Assembly: GCF_000959445.1 (NCBI RefSeq)
Contig: NZ_CP009630.1
Location: 2,046,001 to 2,110,000, forward strand
Direction: 5' to 3'
DNA: 64,000 bases
DNA from: Burkholderia vietnamiensis LMG 10929
GTDB lineage: Bacteria > Pseudomonadota > Gammaproteobacteria > Burkholderiales > Burkholderiaceae
Positions 25,948 to 36,211 of this stretch are shown piece by piece. The number at the start of each line of letters is the position of its first letter. Position 1 is the first letter of the stretch. Below the pieces are notes generated by a model. The model did no database searches, was not told the DNA's origin, and was given only the letters and a program-made list of their open reading frames with translations. Position numbers and translations under genes: made by a program.

Positions 25948-28314
25948 TTGACGGAGTTCGAGCAGGGTTTCATCCTCACCCGCCACTGGCGGGACACCGC
26001 GTCCGGCATCGAGATCGAGTTCTGGCTGGCAACCGAACACGGTCCGCGCCGGGTGCGGTTGCGCCCGCAGGAAGCCGTCGCGTTCGTGCCGGCGCAGCAG
26101 CAGGCGCTCGCCGAGCGCGCGCTGGCCGGCGAGCGCGATGCCGAATGGCGTCCGCTCGCGCTGCGCGACTTTCGTCAGCGCCCGGTGGCCGGCCTCTACT
26201 GCCGTCGCTACCGCCATCTGAGCGCACTGCAGAAGCGCCTCGCGTCGGCCGGCGTCGACGTGTACGAAGCCGACGTGCAGCCGCCCGACCGCTACACGAT
26301 GGAGCGCTTCATCACCGCGCCCGTGCTGTTTCGCGGCGCCGTCGCCGCCGACGGCACGCTGACCGACGGCGAACTGAAACCGGCGGCCGATTACCGGCCG
26401 ACGCTGCGCTGCGTGTCGCTCGACATCGAGACGAGCGTGAACGGCGAGCTGTATTCGATCGCGCTCGAAGGCTGCGGACAGCGACAGGTCTACATGCTCG
26501 GGCCGCCGAACGGCGACGCGCGGGCCATCGACTTTCGCCTCGACTACTGCGACAGCCGCGCCGAGCTTCTCGCGCGGCTCAACGACTGGTTCGCCGAGCA
26601 CGATCCCGATGCGGTGATCGGCTGGAACCTCGTGCAATTCGACCTGCGCATCCTGCACGCGCACGCGCAGCAGTACGGCGTCGCGCTGAAACTCGGGCGC
26701 GGCGGCAGCCCGCTGGAATGGCGCGCGCACGGCCAGCAGCCCGATCACTTCTTCGCGGGCGCGGCCGGGCGCCTGATCCTCGACGGCATCGACATGCTGA
26801 AATCGGCGACGTGGACGTTTCCGTCGTTCAGCCTTGAATACGTGTCGCAGGCGCTGCTCGGCGAAGGCAAGTCGATCGACAACCCATATCAGCGGATGGA
26901 CGAGATCCAGCGCCGCTTCGACCACGACAAGCCGGCGCTCGCGCACTACAACCTGAAGGACTGCGAGCTCGTCACGCGAATCTTCGCGAAGGCCGACCTG
27001 CTGTCGTTCGCGCTCGAGCGCGCGACCGTCACGGGCCTCGCGGCCGACCGCACGGGCGGCTCGGTCGCGGCGTTCACGCATCTGTACCTGCCGCGCATGC
27101 ACCGGCTCGGCTACGTCGCGCCGAACCTCGGCGACGTGACCGGCCAGAACAGTCCCGGCGGCTTCGTGATGGATTCGCGACCCGGCCTGTACGACTCGGT
27201 GCTCGTGTTCGACTACAAGAGCCTCTATCCGTCGATCATCCGCACGTTCCTGATCGATCCGGCCGGCCTGATCGAAGGGCTCGCGCATCCGGACGATGCG
27301 GCATCGGTGCCCGGCTTTCTCGGCGCGCGCTTCTCGCGCACCGCGCATTGCCTGCCCGACATCGTGCGACGCGTGTCGGAAGGCCGCGACGAAGCGAAAC
27401 GCCGGCGCAACGCGCCGCTGTCGCAGGCGCTGAAGATCATCATGAATTCGTTCTACGGCGTGCTCGGCTCGACCGGCTGCCGCTTCTTCGATCCGCGGCT
27501 CGCGTCGTCGATCACGATGCGCGGCCACGAGATCATGCATCGCACGCGCGAGCTGATCGAGGCACAGGGCTACGAGGTGATCTACGGCGACACCGATTCG
27601 ACGTTCGTGTGGCTCGGCCGCGCACACGACGACGACGCGGCGGCCACCACCGGCCGCGCGCTCGTCGCGCAAGTGAACAGTTGGTGGCGCACGCATCTGC
27701 GCGAACGCTACGGGCTCGACAGCGCGCTCGAGCTGCAATACGAGCGGCACTACCACCGCTTCCTGATGCCGACCGTGCGCGGTGCGGAGGAAGGCAGCAA
27801 GAAGCGCTACGCGGGCCTCGCGCGCGCGGCGGACGGCGGCGACGATCTCGTCTTCAAGGGGCTCGAAACGGTGCGCACCGACTGGACGCCGCTCGCGCAG
27901 ACGTTCCAGCGCGAACTGTACCGGCGCGTGTTCAAGCGCGAGCCGTACCAGGATTTCATCCGCGACTACGTCAGGCGCACGCTCGCCGGCGAATACGATG
28001 CGCAGCTGATCTATCGAAAGCGGCTGCGCCGGCCGTTGAGCGAATATCAGCGCAACGTGCCGCCGCACGTGCGCGCCGCGCGGATCGCCGACGAATTCAA
28101 CCAGGCGCGCGGGCGTCCGCTGCAGTACCAGCGCGGCGGGTGGATCAGCTACGTGATGACGACCGCCGGCCCGGAGCCGCTCGAAACGATGCGCTCGCCG
28201 ATCGACTACGCGTTCTACGTGAGCCGCCAGCTGCAGCCGGTCGCCGATGCGATCCTGCCGTTCCTGCGCGACGATTTCGAACGCGTGATCTCCGGCCAGG
28301 GGCAATTGTTCTGA
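25948..28314 (+). CDS. polB: DNA polymerase II (family B)
   Basis: A 788-residue family B polymerase, the length of E. coli Pol II (783). The 3'-5' exonuclease motif is [15 protein letters not shown], the polymerase motifs are [26 protein letters not shown] and [12 protein letters not shown], plus KKRYAGL. It acts in replication restart and translesion synthesis. The frame opens at TTG 25948, with no in-frame ATG close by and the next residues matching relatives ([15 protein letters not shown]), so a TTG start is likely. In E. coli polB is in the SOS regulon; I see no clear LexA box in the short upstream gap. Confidence 0.94.
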   Translation: MTEFEQGFILTRHWRDTASGIEIEFWLATEHGPRRVRLRPQEAVAFVPAQQQALAERALAGERDAEWRPLALRDFRQRPVAGLYCRRYRHLSALQKRLASAGVDVYEADVQPPDRYTMERFITAPVLFRGAVAADGTLTDGELKPAADYRPTLRCVSLDIETSVNGELYSIALEGCGQRQVYMLGPPNGDARAIDFRLDYCDSRAELLARLNDWFAEHDPDAVIGWNLVQFDLRILHAHAQQYGVALKLGRGGSPLEWRAHGQQPDHFFAGAAGRLILDGIDMLKSATWTFPSFSLEYVSQALLGEGKSIDNPYQRMDEIQRRFDHDKPALAHYNLKDCELVTRIFAKADLLSFALERATVTGLAADRTGGSVAAFTHLYLPRMHRLGYVAPNLGDVTGQNSPGGFVMDSRPGLYDSVLVFDYKSLYPSIIRTFLIDPAGLIEGLAHPDDAASVPGFLGARFSRTAHCLPDIVRRVSEGRDEAKRRRNAPLSQALKIIMNSFYGVLGSTGCRFFDPRLASSITMRGHEIMHRTRELIEAQGYEVIYGDTDSTFVWLGRAHDDDAAATTGRALVAQVNSWWRTHLRERYGLDSALELQYERHYHRFLMPTVRGAEEGSKKRYAGLARAADGGDDLVFKGLETVRTDWTPLAQTFQRELYRRVFKREPYQDFIRDYVRRTLAGEYDAQLIYRKRLRRPLSEYQRNVPPHVRAARIADEFNQARGRPLQYQRGGWISYVMTTAGPEPLETMRSPIDYAFYVSRQLQPVADAILPFLRDDFERVISGQGQLF

Positions 28315-28792
28315 CGTCGCGCGGCTGCGCGAGCGGCCGTTCCTTCATACGGTTGCGCGTGCAACCGCCTCGCCTGTATCCGCCGTGTGCCGATCGGCAT
28401 TCCGACGGCCGCGTGCATCGAGCGATAAGTAAAACCGATCGACCCGGTCGGAAATCCGACTTGGACGGCGCGCACGCCGCAGCGCACAATTTCGTCCATC
28501 GCAATCGAATGAAACCCTGATCCTTCGCAATGCGTTTTCGTGGCGCCCGCGCTGAACGACCGCGTATCGCCACACGCTTGAATAACAAGGAAAAGGCGCG
28601 CTCGCCGTGCTTGAAATGCCTCCAACGAACCATCCCTGCGTGCGCCGCCGCGTTCGCGCACGCTCCGTTTCCGTCCGCCGCGACGCATGCAGCCCACCGG
28701 TGCCGCACGACATGACGTGCAGCACGCCGCCTCCGGCGCCGTAACGCGCCCGCAGCAAACACTACTCCCCCGTCTCGCCCGAGGAAACCGAC
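28315..28792. other. 478-bp gap between polB and the efflux operon
   Basis: No supported gene. A perfect 7-bp hairpin, CGGTTGC with GCAACCG (28350-28367), follows polB and may end its transcript. The right part should hold the promoter of the efflux operon; the ribosome binding site GAGGAAA is at 28781-28787. No operator can be named. Confidence 0.45.
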
Positions 28793-30859
28793 GTGTCGCA
28801 AGCCACCGTCGCGCCGCTACGGCCGCGCGACCCCTTCTCCATCGATCCGAGAAAGCTGCTGTTCTCGGTCACCACCTTCGTCGCGGCCGCGCTCGTGCTG
28901 CTGATCTCGTTCGCCGTCAGCTTTCCGCGCCCGTGGTGGGCGCTGCTCACGGTATACGTGACCGCACAGCCGATGGCCGGCACGTTCCGACCGAAGACCA
29001 TCTATCGCGTGGCCGGCATCGCGACCGGCGCGATCGTCACCGTTGCGGTCGCACCCAATCTGCAGAACTCGCCGGCGCTGCTGGTGCTGTGCCTCGCGCT
29101 GTGGATCGGCTTCTGCATCTATCTCGCGGTGCTCGATCGTACGCCGCGCGCGTTCCTGTTCCAAATGGCGGCGTTCAGCTCGGCCGTGATCTGCTTTCCG
29201 TATCTCGACGATCCGACCAACATCTTCATTACCGCCGCGTCGCGCGTCGAGGAAATGTCGGTCGCGATCCTGTGCGTGACGATCGCGCACCGCGTCGTGA
29301 AGCCCGCGAACAACCGGCCGGTAATTCACGAACGCGCGCTGTCGTTTCTCGGCGATGCATGCCGCTGGACCGCCGAGGCGTTCGGCACCCGCCACGCGCG
29401 CCTCGAACACGCGCATCGCCGCAAGCTCGCCGCCGATGTGACGGAGCTCGGCATCATCGCGACGGCGCTGCCGTTCGATCAGCGCTTCGCGCTCGCGACG
29501 CGCGACACCGTCACCGCATTGCAGCACCGCCTTGCCGCGCTGCTGTCGATCGCGTCGGCCGCGGCGAACCGGCTCGACCAGCTGCGCGCGCTGAACGCGG
29601 TCGATGCGGACACCGCCACGCTCGTCGACGCGGTGATCGCCGACCTGCACGCGTCACAGGAGGTCGGCGACGCGCTCGACGCCGGCCTCGCCGCGCGCTG
29701 CCGCGCCCTTGCCGCCGAGCGGCTGCACGATTCGACGTGGACGTCGCTGCTCGCCGCAAGCCTGTTCGACCGCACCGCCGATTTCATTGACACGCTGCAC
29801 GCGGCGCGCACGCTGGTGCGCAGCTTCGCCGCAAGCGACGCCGAGCTCGCGCGCCACCTGACGCCCGCGGACGCCACGCGCCGCTTCGCGCTCGCGCGCG
29901 ATCACGGGCTCGCGCTGCTCGCCGGCGCGGCGACGGCCACCGCGATCGTCATCTACTGCGCGGTGTGGATTCTCCTCGCCTGGCCGAACGGGTCCGCGAC
30001 CGCCGCCTTCGCCGCGCTCGTCACCTGCTCGTTCGCGGCGCAGGACGATCCGGCGCCGATGATCGGCCGCTACCTCGTGTCGACGCTCGTCACGTTTCCG
30101 CTCGCCGCGCTGTACCTGTTCGTGATCCTGCCGCGGGTCGACGGCGCCGGGATGCTGATCCTGACGCTCGCGCCGGCGCTCGTCTGGATGGGCTACATCC
30201 AGGCCGATCCCGCACGCACCGCGCGCGCGCTTCCGATGTTCTCCTGCTTCATCGTCGCCATGGGCTTTCTCGATCGTTTCCAGGCCGACTTCGCGCTGTT
30301 CCTCAACACGGGGCTCGCGCAGGTCGGCGGCATCGCCACGACGCTGGTCGTGAGCAAACTGTTCCGCTCGGCCAGCACGCGCTGGACCGCATACCGGATC
30401 GTGCGCCAGAACTGGGCCGATCTCGCGCAGATGGCCGACCCGCGCCGGCCGCTCGATGCGGCCACGTGGACGGCGCGCGCGATCGACCGGCTCGGTCAGG
30501 TCGCAACACGCATGGCGTTCGCCGATCCGGACGACGCGTTGCACGCGGTCGACGGGCTGAGCGACCTGCGCATCGGCCGCAACATCATCCAGGCGCGCGA
30601 GGGGCTCGATCGAGGCGACGCGAATACGCGCCCGGCAATCGAGGCCGCGCTCGCGCAGGTGTCGAACCTGTATCGCGCGCGCGCCGACGCCCGCCATCCG
30701 ATTGCAGCCGACGCAACGCTGATGCGCGCGCTGAATCGCGCGATCGCGGCCGTCGCGCGCGACCCCGCCGGCCGCGACGACGCCACGCTGCTCGCGCTGG
30801 TCGGCATGCGCTGCAACCTGTTTCCGCATGTTCAACTCGTCGAAGGAACGACGCGATGA
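28793..30859 (+). CDS. FUSC family aromatic acid exporter inner membrane subunit (AaeB-like)
   Basis: A 688-residue membrane protein of the fusaric acid resistance (FUSC/AaeB) family. There are two blocks of about five membrane helices each, one near residues 25-170 (with PRPWWALLTVYVTAQPMAGT, the conserved opening) and one near 365-520, each followed by a cytoplasmic helical domain. It starts with GTG after GAGGAAA. With the DUF1656 protein, the HlyD adaptor and the outer membrane factor downstream it should form a tripartite pump for aromatic acids or fusaric-acid-like compounds. Confidence 0.92.
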   Translation: MSQATVAPLRPRDPFSIDPRKLLFSVTTFVAAALVLLISFAVSFPRPWWALLTVYVTAQPMAGTFRPKTIYRVAGIATGAIVTVAVAPNLQNSPALLVLCLALWIGFCIYLAVLDRTPRAFLFQMAAFSSAVICFPYLDDPTNIFITAASRVEEMSVAILCVTIAHRVVKPANNRPVIHERALSFLGDACRWTAEAFGTRHARLEHAHRRKLAADVTELGIIATALPFDQRFALATRDTVTALQHRLAALLSIASAAANRLDQLRALNAVDADTATLVDAVIADLHASQEVGDALDAGLAARCRALAAERLHDSTWTSLLAASLFDRTADFIDTLHAARTLVRSFAASDAELARHLTPADATRRFALARDHGLALLAGAATATAIVIYCAVWILLAWPNGSATAAFAALVTCSFAAQDDPAPMIGRYLVSTLVTFPLAALYLFVILPRVDGAGMLILTLAPALVWMGYIQADPARTARALPMFSCFIVAMGFLDRFQADFALFLNTGLAQVGGIATTLVVSKLFRSASTRWTAYRIVRQNWADLAQMADPRRPLDAATWTARAIDRLGQVATRMAFADPDDALHAVDGLSDLRIGRNIIQAREGLDRGDANTRPAIEAALAQVSNLYRARADARHPIAADATLMRALNRAIAAVARDPAGRDDATLLALVGMRCNLFPHVQLVEGTTR

Positions 30860-31080
30860 TCGAAGAGATCCACATTTTCGGCATCTACATGCCATCCGCG
30901 CTCGCCTGGGCCGTCGTCGCGCTCGGCGTCACGTTCATGCTGCGCGGGATGCTGGTGCGGCTGCGCCTGCACCTGCTGCTGTGGCAGCCCGCACTGCTCG
31001 AACTGGCCGCCTTCTTCGCGCTGTGGTGGGGTATCGCCCGCATTGCCGACGCCTGTCTCCCGCATCGACTCCTCTCCTGA
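30856..31080 (+). CDS. DUF1656 small membrane protein (AaeX-like)
   Basis: A 74-residue protein with two membrane segments (SALAWAVVALGVTFMLRGML and LLELAAFFALWWGIA). It opens with MIEEIHIFGIYMPS, typical of DUF1656/AaeX proteins that always accompany FUSC exporters. Its ATG overlaps the exporter stop as ATGA. Confidence 0.9.
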   Translation: MIEEIHIFGIYMPSALAWAVVALGVTFMLRGMLVRLRLHLLLWQPALLELAAFFALWWGIARIADACLPHRLLS

Positions 31081-31082
31081 AC

Positions 31083-31982
31083 ATGAAGCGAATCATTCCG
31101 CTGCTGCGTACCGTGCTGACGGCCGCCATCCTCGCCGGCATCGTCGCCGCGATCTACGGACTATGGGTGCGTTACCAGATCGAGCCGCTCACGCGCGACG
31201 GCAAGGTGCGCGCCGACGTGGTGCCGATCGCGCCCGACGTGAGCGGCCTCGTCACCGACGTGCGCGTGCACGACAACCAGAAAGTGACGAAGGGCCAGGT
31301 GCTGCTGGTGATCGATCCGTCCCGCTACCGGATCGCGCTCGAACAGGCCGATGCGAACCTCGCGAGCGAGCAGGCCGAACTCGACGAGGCGATCCGCGAA
31401 GACCGCCGCAATCGCGCGATGCCCGACGTGGTGGCCGAGGAGTCGGCGCAACAGGGCGCGACGCGCGTCGAGAAGCTGCGCGCGGCGCTCGCGCAGGCGC
31501 ATTCCGCGCGCGACCTCGCGGCGCTGAACCTCGAACGGACGCTCGTGCGCGCACCGGTCGACGGCACCGTGACCAACGTCGGGCTGCTGCCCGGCGTGTA
31601 CCTGAGCGCCGGCAAGGGCGCGATGGCGTTGGTCAACGACACGTCGCTGCGCGTGGAAGGCTACTTCGAGGAAACCAAGCTGCCCGCGATTCACGTCGGC
31701 GATCCGGCCAGCATCTATCTGATGGGCGTCGCGAGCGAGATTCGCGGCCACGTGCAGAGCGTCGCGGGCGGCGTCGAGGACCGCGAGCGCGCGGGAGGCG
31801 ACGCGCAGCTCGCGAACGTGAACCCGGCGTTCACGTGGGTGCGGCTCGCGCAGCGCATCCCGGTGCGCATCGCGATCGATTCGGTGCCGCCCGGCGTGCG
31901 GCTCGTGCCGGGGCAGACCGCGTCGGTCGAGATTCACGCACGCGCCGGCGACGTCACGGTGCGCCGGAGCCTGCCATGGTGA
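31083..31982 (+). CDS. HlyD family periplasmic adaptor subunit (AaeA-like)
   Basis: A 299-residue membrane fusion protein. One N-terminal membrane anchor (residues about 5-28) is followed by a lipoyl-type half motif (RADVVPIAPDVSGLVTDVRV), a helical hairpin around residues 75-140, and the second half motif LVRAPVDGTVTNVGLLPGVY. It links the FUSC pump to the outer membrane factor. It starts two bases after the DUF1656 stop, within one operon. Confidence 0.93.
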   Translation: MKRIIPLLRTVLTAAILAGIVAAIYGLWVRYQIEPLTRDGKVRADVVPIAPDVSGLVTDVRVHDNQKVTKGQVLLVIDPSRYRIALEQADANLASEQAELDEAIREDRRNRAMPDVVAEESAQQGATRVEKLRAALAQAHSARDLAALNLERTLVRAPVDGTVTNVGLLPGVYLSAGKGAMALVNDTSLRVEGYFEETKLPAIHVGDPASIYLMGVASEIRGHVQSVAGGVEDRERAGGDAQLANVNPAFTWVRLAQRIPVRIAIDSVPPGVRLVPGQTASVEIHARAGDVTVRRSLPW

Positions 31983-33388
31983 GCGTGCGCAAAGCGTGGA
32001 TCGCCGCGCTCGGCCTCGCGCTCGCCGCCTGCGCGGAGGTCGGCCCGGACTATCGCGTGCCGCCTGCCGCGCTCGCGAACGCGCCGGCCGCCAGCGGCGC
32101 GTTCGTTGCGGGTGCAACGGCCGCGTCGAATGCGCCGTTGCCCGCTCGCTGGTGGCGGCTGTACGACGATCCGGCGCTCGACGCGCTGATCGAGCGGGCG
32201 CTCGCGAGCAACGTCGATCTGCGCGCCGCGCAGGCGAACCTCGAGCGCAGCAGCGCGCTGCTCGCGGCGGCGCGCACGGCGCGCGAGCCGAGCGCGGGCT
32301 TCGACGCGTCGACGAACTACACGCAGCAATCCGCCGCAGCGGTGCTGTCGCACGTTGAGCCGCCGCGGCACGAGATCTACAACATCGGCTTCACGATGAG
32401 CTACGACCTCGATCTGTTCGGCGGCATCCGGCGCGGAATCGAGGCGGCGTCCGCCGACCACGAGGCCGTCGCCACCGCGCGCGATCTGGTGCGCGTGAAC
32501 GTCGCCGCCGAAGTCGCGCGCGCGTATTCGGACCTGTGCAATGCCGGAAACCGGATCGACGTGCTGCAGCGGGCGATCGCGCTGCAGCAGCAGCGCCTCG
32601 CGTTGACGCGCCAGTTGATCGCTAACGGCCGCGCGCCGAGCTTCGAAGCGCAGCGCGACAGCGGTGCGATCGACGACAGCCGCGCGGCGCTCGCGCCGCT
32701 GCAGGCGCGCCGGCTGAATGCGGCGTTCCGGCTCGCGACGCTGATGGGCGAGCCGCCGGAGAACTACGATCGCGCGCTGCTGTCGTGCCGCAAGCCGCTC
32801 GAACTGGCCGCGCCGATTCCGTCCGGCGACGGCCGCGCGCTGCTCGCGCGCCGTCCGGACGTGCGCGCGGCCGAGCGCCGGCTTGCCGCGTCGACCGCAC
32901 GCATCGGCGTCGAAACCGCGGCGCTGTATCCGGACATCAAGCTCGGCGCGAGCATCGGCTCGACCGGCGGCGCGGCCGCGTTCCTCACGCCGTTGACGAA
33001 CCGCTTCGCGGTCGGGCCGATGGTGACCTGGGATCTGCATCGCAGCGCGATCCGCGACCGCATCGACGCGGCCCGCGCCGACAGCCGCGCGAGCCTCGCG
33101 CATTTCGATGCGACGGTGCTCACGGCGTTGCGCGAAACGGAGACGTCGCTGAACACGTACGCTGCCGCGCTCGAACGCCTGCAACGTCTGCAAGCGGCGC
33201 GCGACGCCGCGCGCGACGTGATGGAGCGTACCGACGAACTGCGCCATGGCGGCCGGGTCGGCGGCCTCGTCGCGCTCGATGCGCGGCGCACGTGGCTCGC
33301 GGCCGAAACGGCCGTCGCCGCGGCACGGCAGCAGGTGAACGACGACCAGATCGCGACCTTCCTCGCGCTCGGAGGCGGCTGGCAATGA
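31976..33388 (+). CDS. Outer membrane efflux lipoprotein, NodT family
   Basis: A 470-residue TolC-like outer membrane factor. The signal ends in a lipobox (ALAACAEVGPDY, Cys near residue 18), followed by the NodT-type start YRVPPAALANA and WWRLYDDPALDALIERALA. Two outer membrane efflux repeats follow, with RRPDVRAAERRLAA near residue 300. It exports the pump substrate out of the cell. The gene overlaps the adaptor by seven bases. Confidence 0.93.
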   Translation: MVSVRKAWIAALGLALAACAEVGPDYRVPPAALANAPAASGAFVAGATAASNAPLPARWWRLYDDPALDALIERALASNVDLRAAQANLERSSALLAAARTAREPSAGFDASTNYTQQSAAAVLSHVEPPRHEIYNIGFTMSYDLDLFGGIRRGIEAASADHEAVATARDLVRVNVAAEVARAYSDLCNAGNRIDVLQRAIALQQQRLALTRQLIANGRAPSFEAQRDSGAIDDSRAALAPLQARRLNAAFRLATLMGEPPENYDRALLSCRKPLELAAPIPSGDGRALLARRPDVRAAERRLAASTARIGVETAALYPDIKLGASIGSTGGAAAFLTPLTNRFAVGPMVTWDLHRSAIRDRIDAARADSRASLAHFDATVLTALRETETSLNTYAAALERLQRLQAARDAARDVMERTDELRHGGRVGGLVALDARRTWLAAETAVAAARQQVNDDQIATFLALGGGWQ

Positions 33389-34422
33389 GCACCGTCGACG
33401 ATCCGATGCTCGCGCGGCCGGCGCATAATGGCGGGATGCCCGCCCCACGCGACTCGCGAATCAATCCGCGCAAGATGAAGTTCACACAACGCAGCCCGCT
33501 GCTTCGCAACATCAGTTATTTGCTGGCGATCGACGAGCATCGCAATTTCACGCGCGCCGCCGAAGCGCTGAGCGTGTCGCAGTCGGCGCTGTCGCAGAAG
33601 GTGCGCCAGCTCGAGGACGAGCTCGGCGCGCAACTGTTCGATCGCAGCGGCCGCGTGGTACAGCTCACCGACTTCGGCAGCGTGTACCTCGAATACGTGC
33701 GCCGCGCGCACAACGATCTGGTCACCGCGCAACGCGCGCTGCACGACGTGCACGACCTGTCGCGCGGGCAACTACGGATCGGCTTCACGCCGACCTTCAC
33801 CGAATACCTCGTCGCGCCGGTGATCGAGCAGTTCCACGAACGCTATCCGGGCATCGTGATCGAGATCACCGAGATGTCGCTCGATGCGGTCGAGACCGCC
33901 CTCGGCGACGACCAGGTCGATCTCGCGTTCGGCTTCGTCGATGTGCGCTCCGACGAAATCGAGGCCGAAGCGCTGTTTCCCGAACAGCTGATGCTGGTGG
34001 TCGGCCGCACGCATGCGCTGACCGCGCAACGCGAGCCCGTCACGCCGACGCAGCTCGCCGATACGCCGCTCGCACTGCTGACGACGAGCTTCGTGTCGCG
34101 CTTCTACGTCGACAGCTATTTCCAGTCGTACGACATGCAGCCCGACGTCGCATTGCAGGCCAATTCGATCAGCGCCGTGCTGAAGATCGTGAGCCGCGGC
34201 AAGATCGCGACGATCCTGCCCGGCACGATCGAGTTCGAGCATCGCGATCTGCAATACGTGCCGCTCGACCCGCCGTTCCCGGTGCGCACCGTCGCACTGC
34301 TGCGCCGCAAGGGCGCGTATCGCACGGTCGCGTCGACGGCATTCGCGGAGCTGGTGCGCGAGATGCTCGACCATGGCAGCCTGTCGTCGCTGCGTACGCT
34401 GACGGCGCGCGAGCAGGGCTGA
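33385..34422 (+). CDS. LysR family transcriptional regulator (CynR-like)
   Basis: A LysR protein of 345 residues from the ATG at 33385, which overlaps the outer membrane factor stop as ATGA with GGAGG nine bases upstream. An ATG at 33475 would give 315 residues, a more typical length, starting just before the HTH (MKFTQRSPLLRNISYLLAID, then LSVSQSALSQKVRQLEDELG). The effector domain is LRIGFTPTFTEYLVAPVI onward. Regulators of aae-type pumps are usually divergent; here it is co-directional and apparently in the operon, which implies feedback control. Confidence 0.9.
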   Translation: MSTVDDPMLARPAHNGGMPAPRDSRINPRKMKFTQRSPLLRNISYLLAIDEHRNFTRAAEALSVSQSALSQKVRQLEDELGAQLFDRSGRVVQLTDFGSVYLEYVRRAHNDLVTAQRALHDVHDLSRGQLRIGFTPTFTEYLVAPVIEQFHERYPGIVIEITEMSLDAVETALGDDQVDLAFGFVDVRSDEIEAEALFPEQLMLVVGRTHALTAQREPVTPTQLADTPLALLTTSFVSRFYVDSYFQSYDMQPDVALQANSISAVLKIVSRGKIATILPGTIEFEHRDLQYVPLDPPFPVRTVALLRRKGAYRTVASTAFAELVREMLDHGSLSSLRTLTAREQG

Positions 34423-34806
34423 CGGCGGCGGCGCCGCAATCTCCACCGCAATCTCCAGATCGATCGTCCGCCGCATCACGGATGCGGTGGTCGTGCCATG
34501 CGTCGCCGTTTCGTTGCGCATGCATCGATCAACGATCGATCCGCCTTATCGACCGCATCGGAAATACGCCTTGGACACGCTCAGGGTTTTCCATCATTCT
34601 CCCCTCATCGATTCGATGTGAATCGGTCGCGCCGAATAGCGGCGTCGACGGGCCCGGCGCCCATGTCGCACGATCCTTCCGTAGCACGCCGACACACTCG
34701 ACAAGAAGAATCTGACACGCTCCCGGCCATCGACGGCCTGCGTCGGCGATGCCCACGTCCCGAATCGAACGCGTGTGAAACCCGTTTGGTCTAATTGGAG
34801 TCCTGA
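34423..34806. other. 384-bp gap, no supported gene
   Basis: Nothing protein-like is visible on either strand. The right end carries the ribosome binding site TTGGAG for the next gene and presumably its promoter in the mildly AT-rich stretch around 34600-34700. Confidence 0.4.
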
Positions 34807-35121
34807 ATGTCCCGGTCCGCTTCCCTTTCCGTTCTCGCCACCTTCATCGCGCTTTGCGGCATCACGGTCACCGCACCCGCGTCCGCGCAACAGCAACCGG
34901 CGGCGCCCGCCTCGCAGCAGCAATCGAGCAGCATCGCCTCTGTCGTAGCGGTCGCCGCCGCGCATGCAGGCGATGACGCATGCGCACACGGCGCCACCGC
35001 AACGAAGGCCGTCGCCGCACCGGTGCGCGTCGCCCCGACCCGCACGCCCGATGCACCGAATGCACCTGAGGCCGGCTGCATCGGCCCGGCGAGCTTCTGC
35101 AACGTCTACTTCGGCAGCTGA
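34807..35121 (+). CDS. Small secreted protein, Ala/Gln-rich
   Basis: A 104-residue protein with a Sec signal peptide (MSRSASLSVLATFIALCGIT, cleavage near ASA-QQ at residue 27). The mature part is low-complexity Ala/Gln/Ser/Pro with three Cys (DDACAHG, and EAGCIGPASFCNVYFGS at the end). No family recognised. TTGGAG precedes the ATG. Confidence 0.6.
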   Translation: MSRSASLSVLATFIALCGITVTAPASAQQQPAAPASQQQSSSIASVVAVAAAHAGDDACAHGATATKAVAAPVRVAPTRTPDAPNAPEAGCIGPASFCNVYFGS

Positions 35122-35158
35122 TCCGCCGCCGCCACCGCCCCTTCCAACAGGAATCGTC

Positions 35159-36121
35159 GTGAATCATCTGTTCAGTGCGATGCGGGTCTTTCTCAAGGTT
35201 GCCGACACGCATCACTTCTCCCATGCCGCTCACCAGTTGAACCTGTCGCCGTCGCTCGTGACGCGCTACGTCGGCGATCTCGAATCGCACCTCGGCGTGA
35301 AGCTGTTGCAACGCTCGACGCGCAAGACGGTGCTCACCGAAGTCGGCGTCCGCTATGCGCAAGGCTGCCGCTCGCTGCTCGCCGACCTGTCCGAGATCGA
35401 GTCGCGCGCGACGCAGGAATCGAGCCGGATCGGCGGCGATCTGAACGTCGTCGTGCTGCACAGCTTGATGTCGCCGGAGCTGGCCGCGCTGTTTGCCGAG
35501 TACCAGTCGCGCCATCCCGAGGTGTCGCTGCACATCACGCTGACCGAGTCGGAAGTCGATCTGCTCGGCGGTGGCTTCGACTGCGGGATCGTCGCCGATA
35601 CGATGATCTCGTCGCTCTCGGTCGTGTCGCGCGCGCTGGCCCATGCGCCGCTCGTCGCGGTCGCATCGCCCGGCTACCTGCTCGCCATGACCGCGCCGCA
35701 GCAGCCCGCCGACCTCGCCGCGCACCGGATCGTCGGCGTCGCGACAGGCGCGAAGACGTGCCGGTGGGTTGCCCCGGACGGCACCGTGGACGCGCTCCAC
35801 GTCGAGCCGCGCGTCACAGTGAACAGCGCGCTGATGCAGCGTCAGCTCGCGCTTGCGGGCGGCGGTATCGCGCTGCTGCCCGAATTCGCGGTGGCGAGCG
35901 ATCTGCGCAGCGGCGCGCTGAAACGCGTGCTCGCCGATTACCGGCTCGTCAGCGACGGCGTCGCCGTGTCGCTCGTGTATCCCGGCCGCGAGTTCCTGCC
36001 GGGCAAGGTGCGCGCGTTCGTCGATCTCGCCGCCGAGCGCTTCAGGCTGCCGTCGGTCAGCATGCTGCGCGCGGTGGCGGCGCGACCGGACATGACCGTG
36101 GCGACGGCCGCCGCCGCGTGA
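35159..36121 (+). CDS. LysR family transcriptional regulator
   Basis: A 320-residue LysR protein of the group that acts on reductases and similar targets (AaeR/DmlR type). The HTH is MRVFLKVADTHHFSHAAHQL, then LSPSLVTRYVGDLESHLGVK. The effector domain starts near residue 90 (GDLNVVVLHSLMSPELAALF). It starts with GTG at 35159, with AGGA upstream. It is co-directional with small secreted protein genes on both sides; a target is not evident. Confidence 0.9.
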   Translation: MNHLFSAMRVFLKVADTHHFSHAAHQLNLSPSLVTRYVGDLESHLGVKLLQRSTRKTVLTEVGVRYAQGCRSLLADLSEIESRATQESSRIGGDLNVVVLHSLMSPELAALFAEYQSRHPEVSLHITLTESEVDLLGGGFDCGIVADTMISSLSVVSRALAHAPLVAVASPGYLLAMTAPQQPADLAAHRIVGVATGAKTCRWVAPDGTVDALHVEPRVTVNSALMQRQLALAGGGIALLPEFAVASDLRSGALKRVLADYRLVSDGVAVSLVYPGREFLPGKVRAFVDLAAERFRLPSVSMLRAVAARPDMTVATAAAA

Positions 36122-36211
36122 CGTGCGTTGCGTTCCACGCGTATCGATTCGTTTCGTCGCTGCGGCCCGCCGCGTGCGCGACGAACCGCAGCGAAACCCT
36201 CCGAGGAAATC

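Noticed and set aside
25522..28305. Open frame of over 900 codons antisense to polB
   Set aside because: It mirrors a strongly supported polymerase gene, is rich in Arg, His and Gln as expected of antisense frames in GC-rich DNA, and has no recognisable domain.
31043..31975. Extended start of the outer membrane factor gene over the adaptor
   Set aside because: The frame is open but antiparallel evidence is clear: the lipoprotein signal begins at 31976 and the overlapped gene is a good HlyD adaptor.
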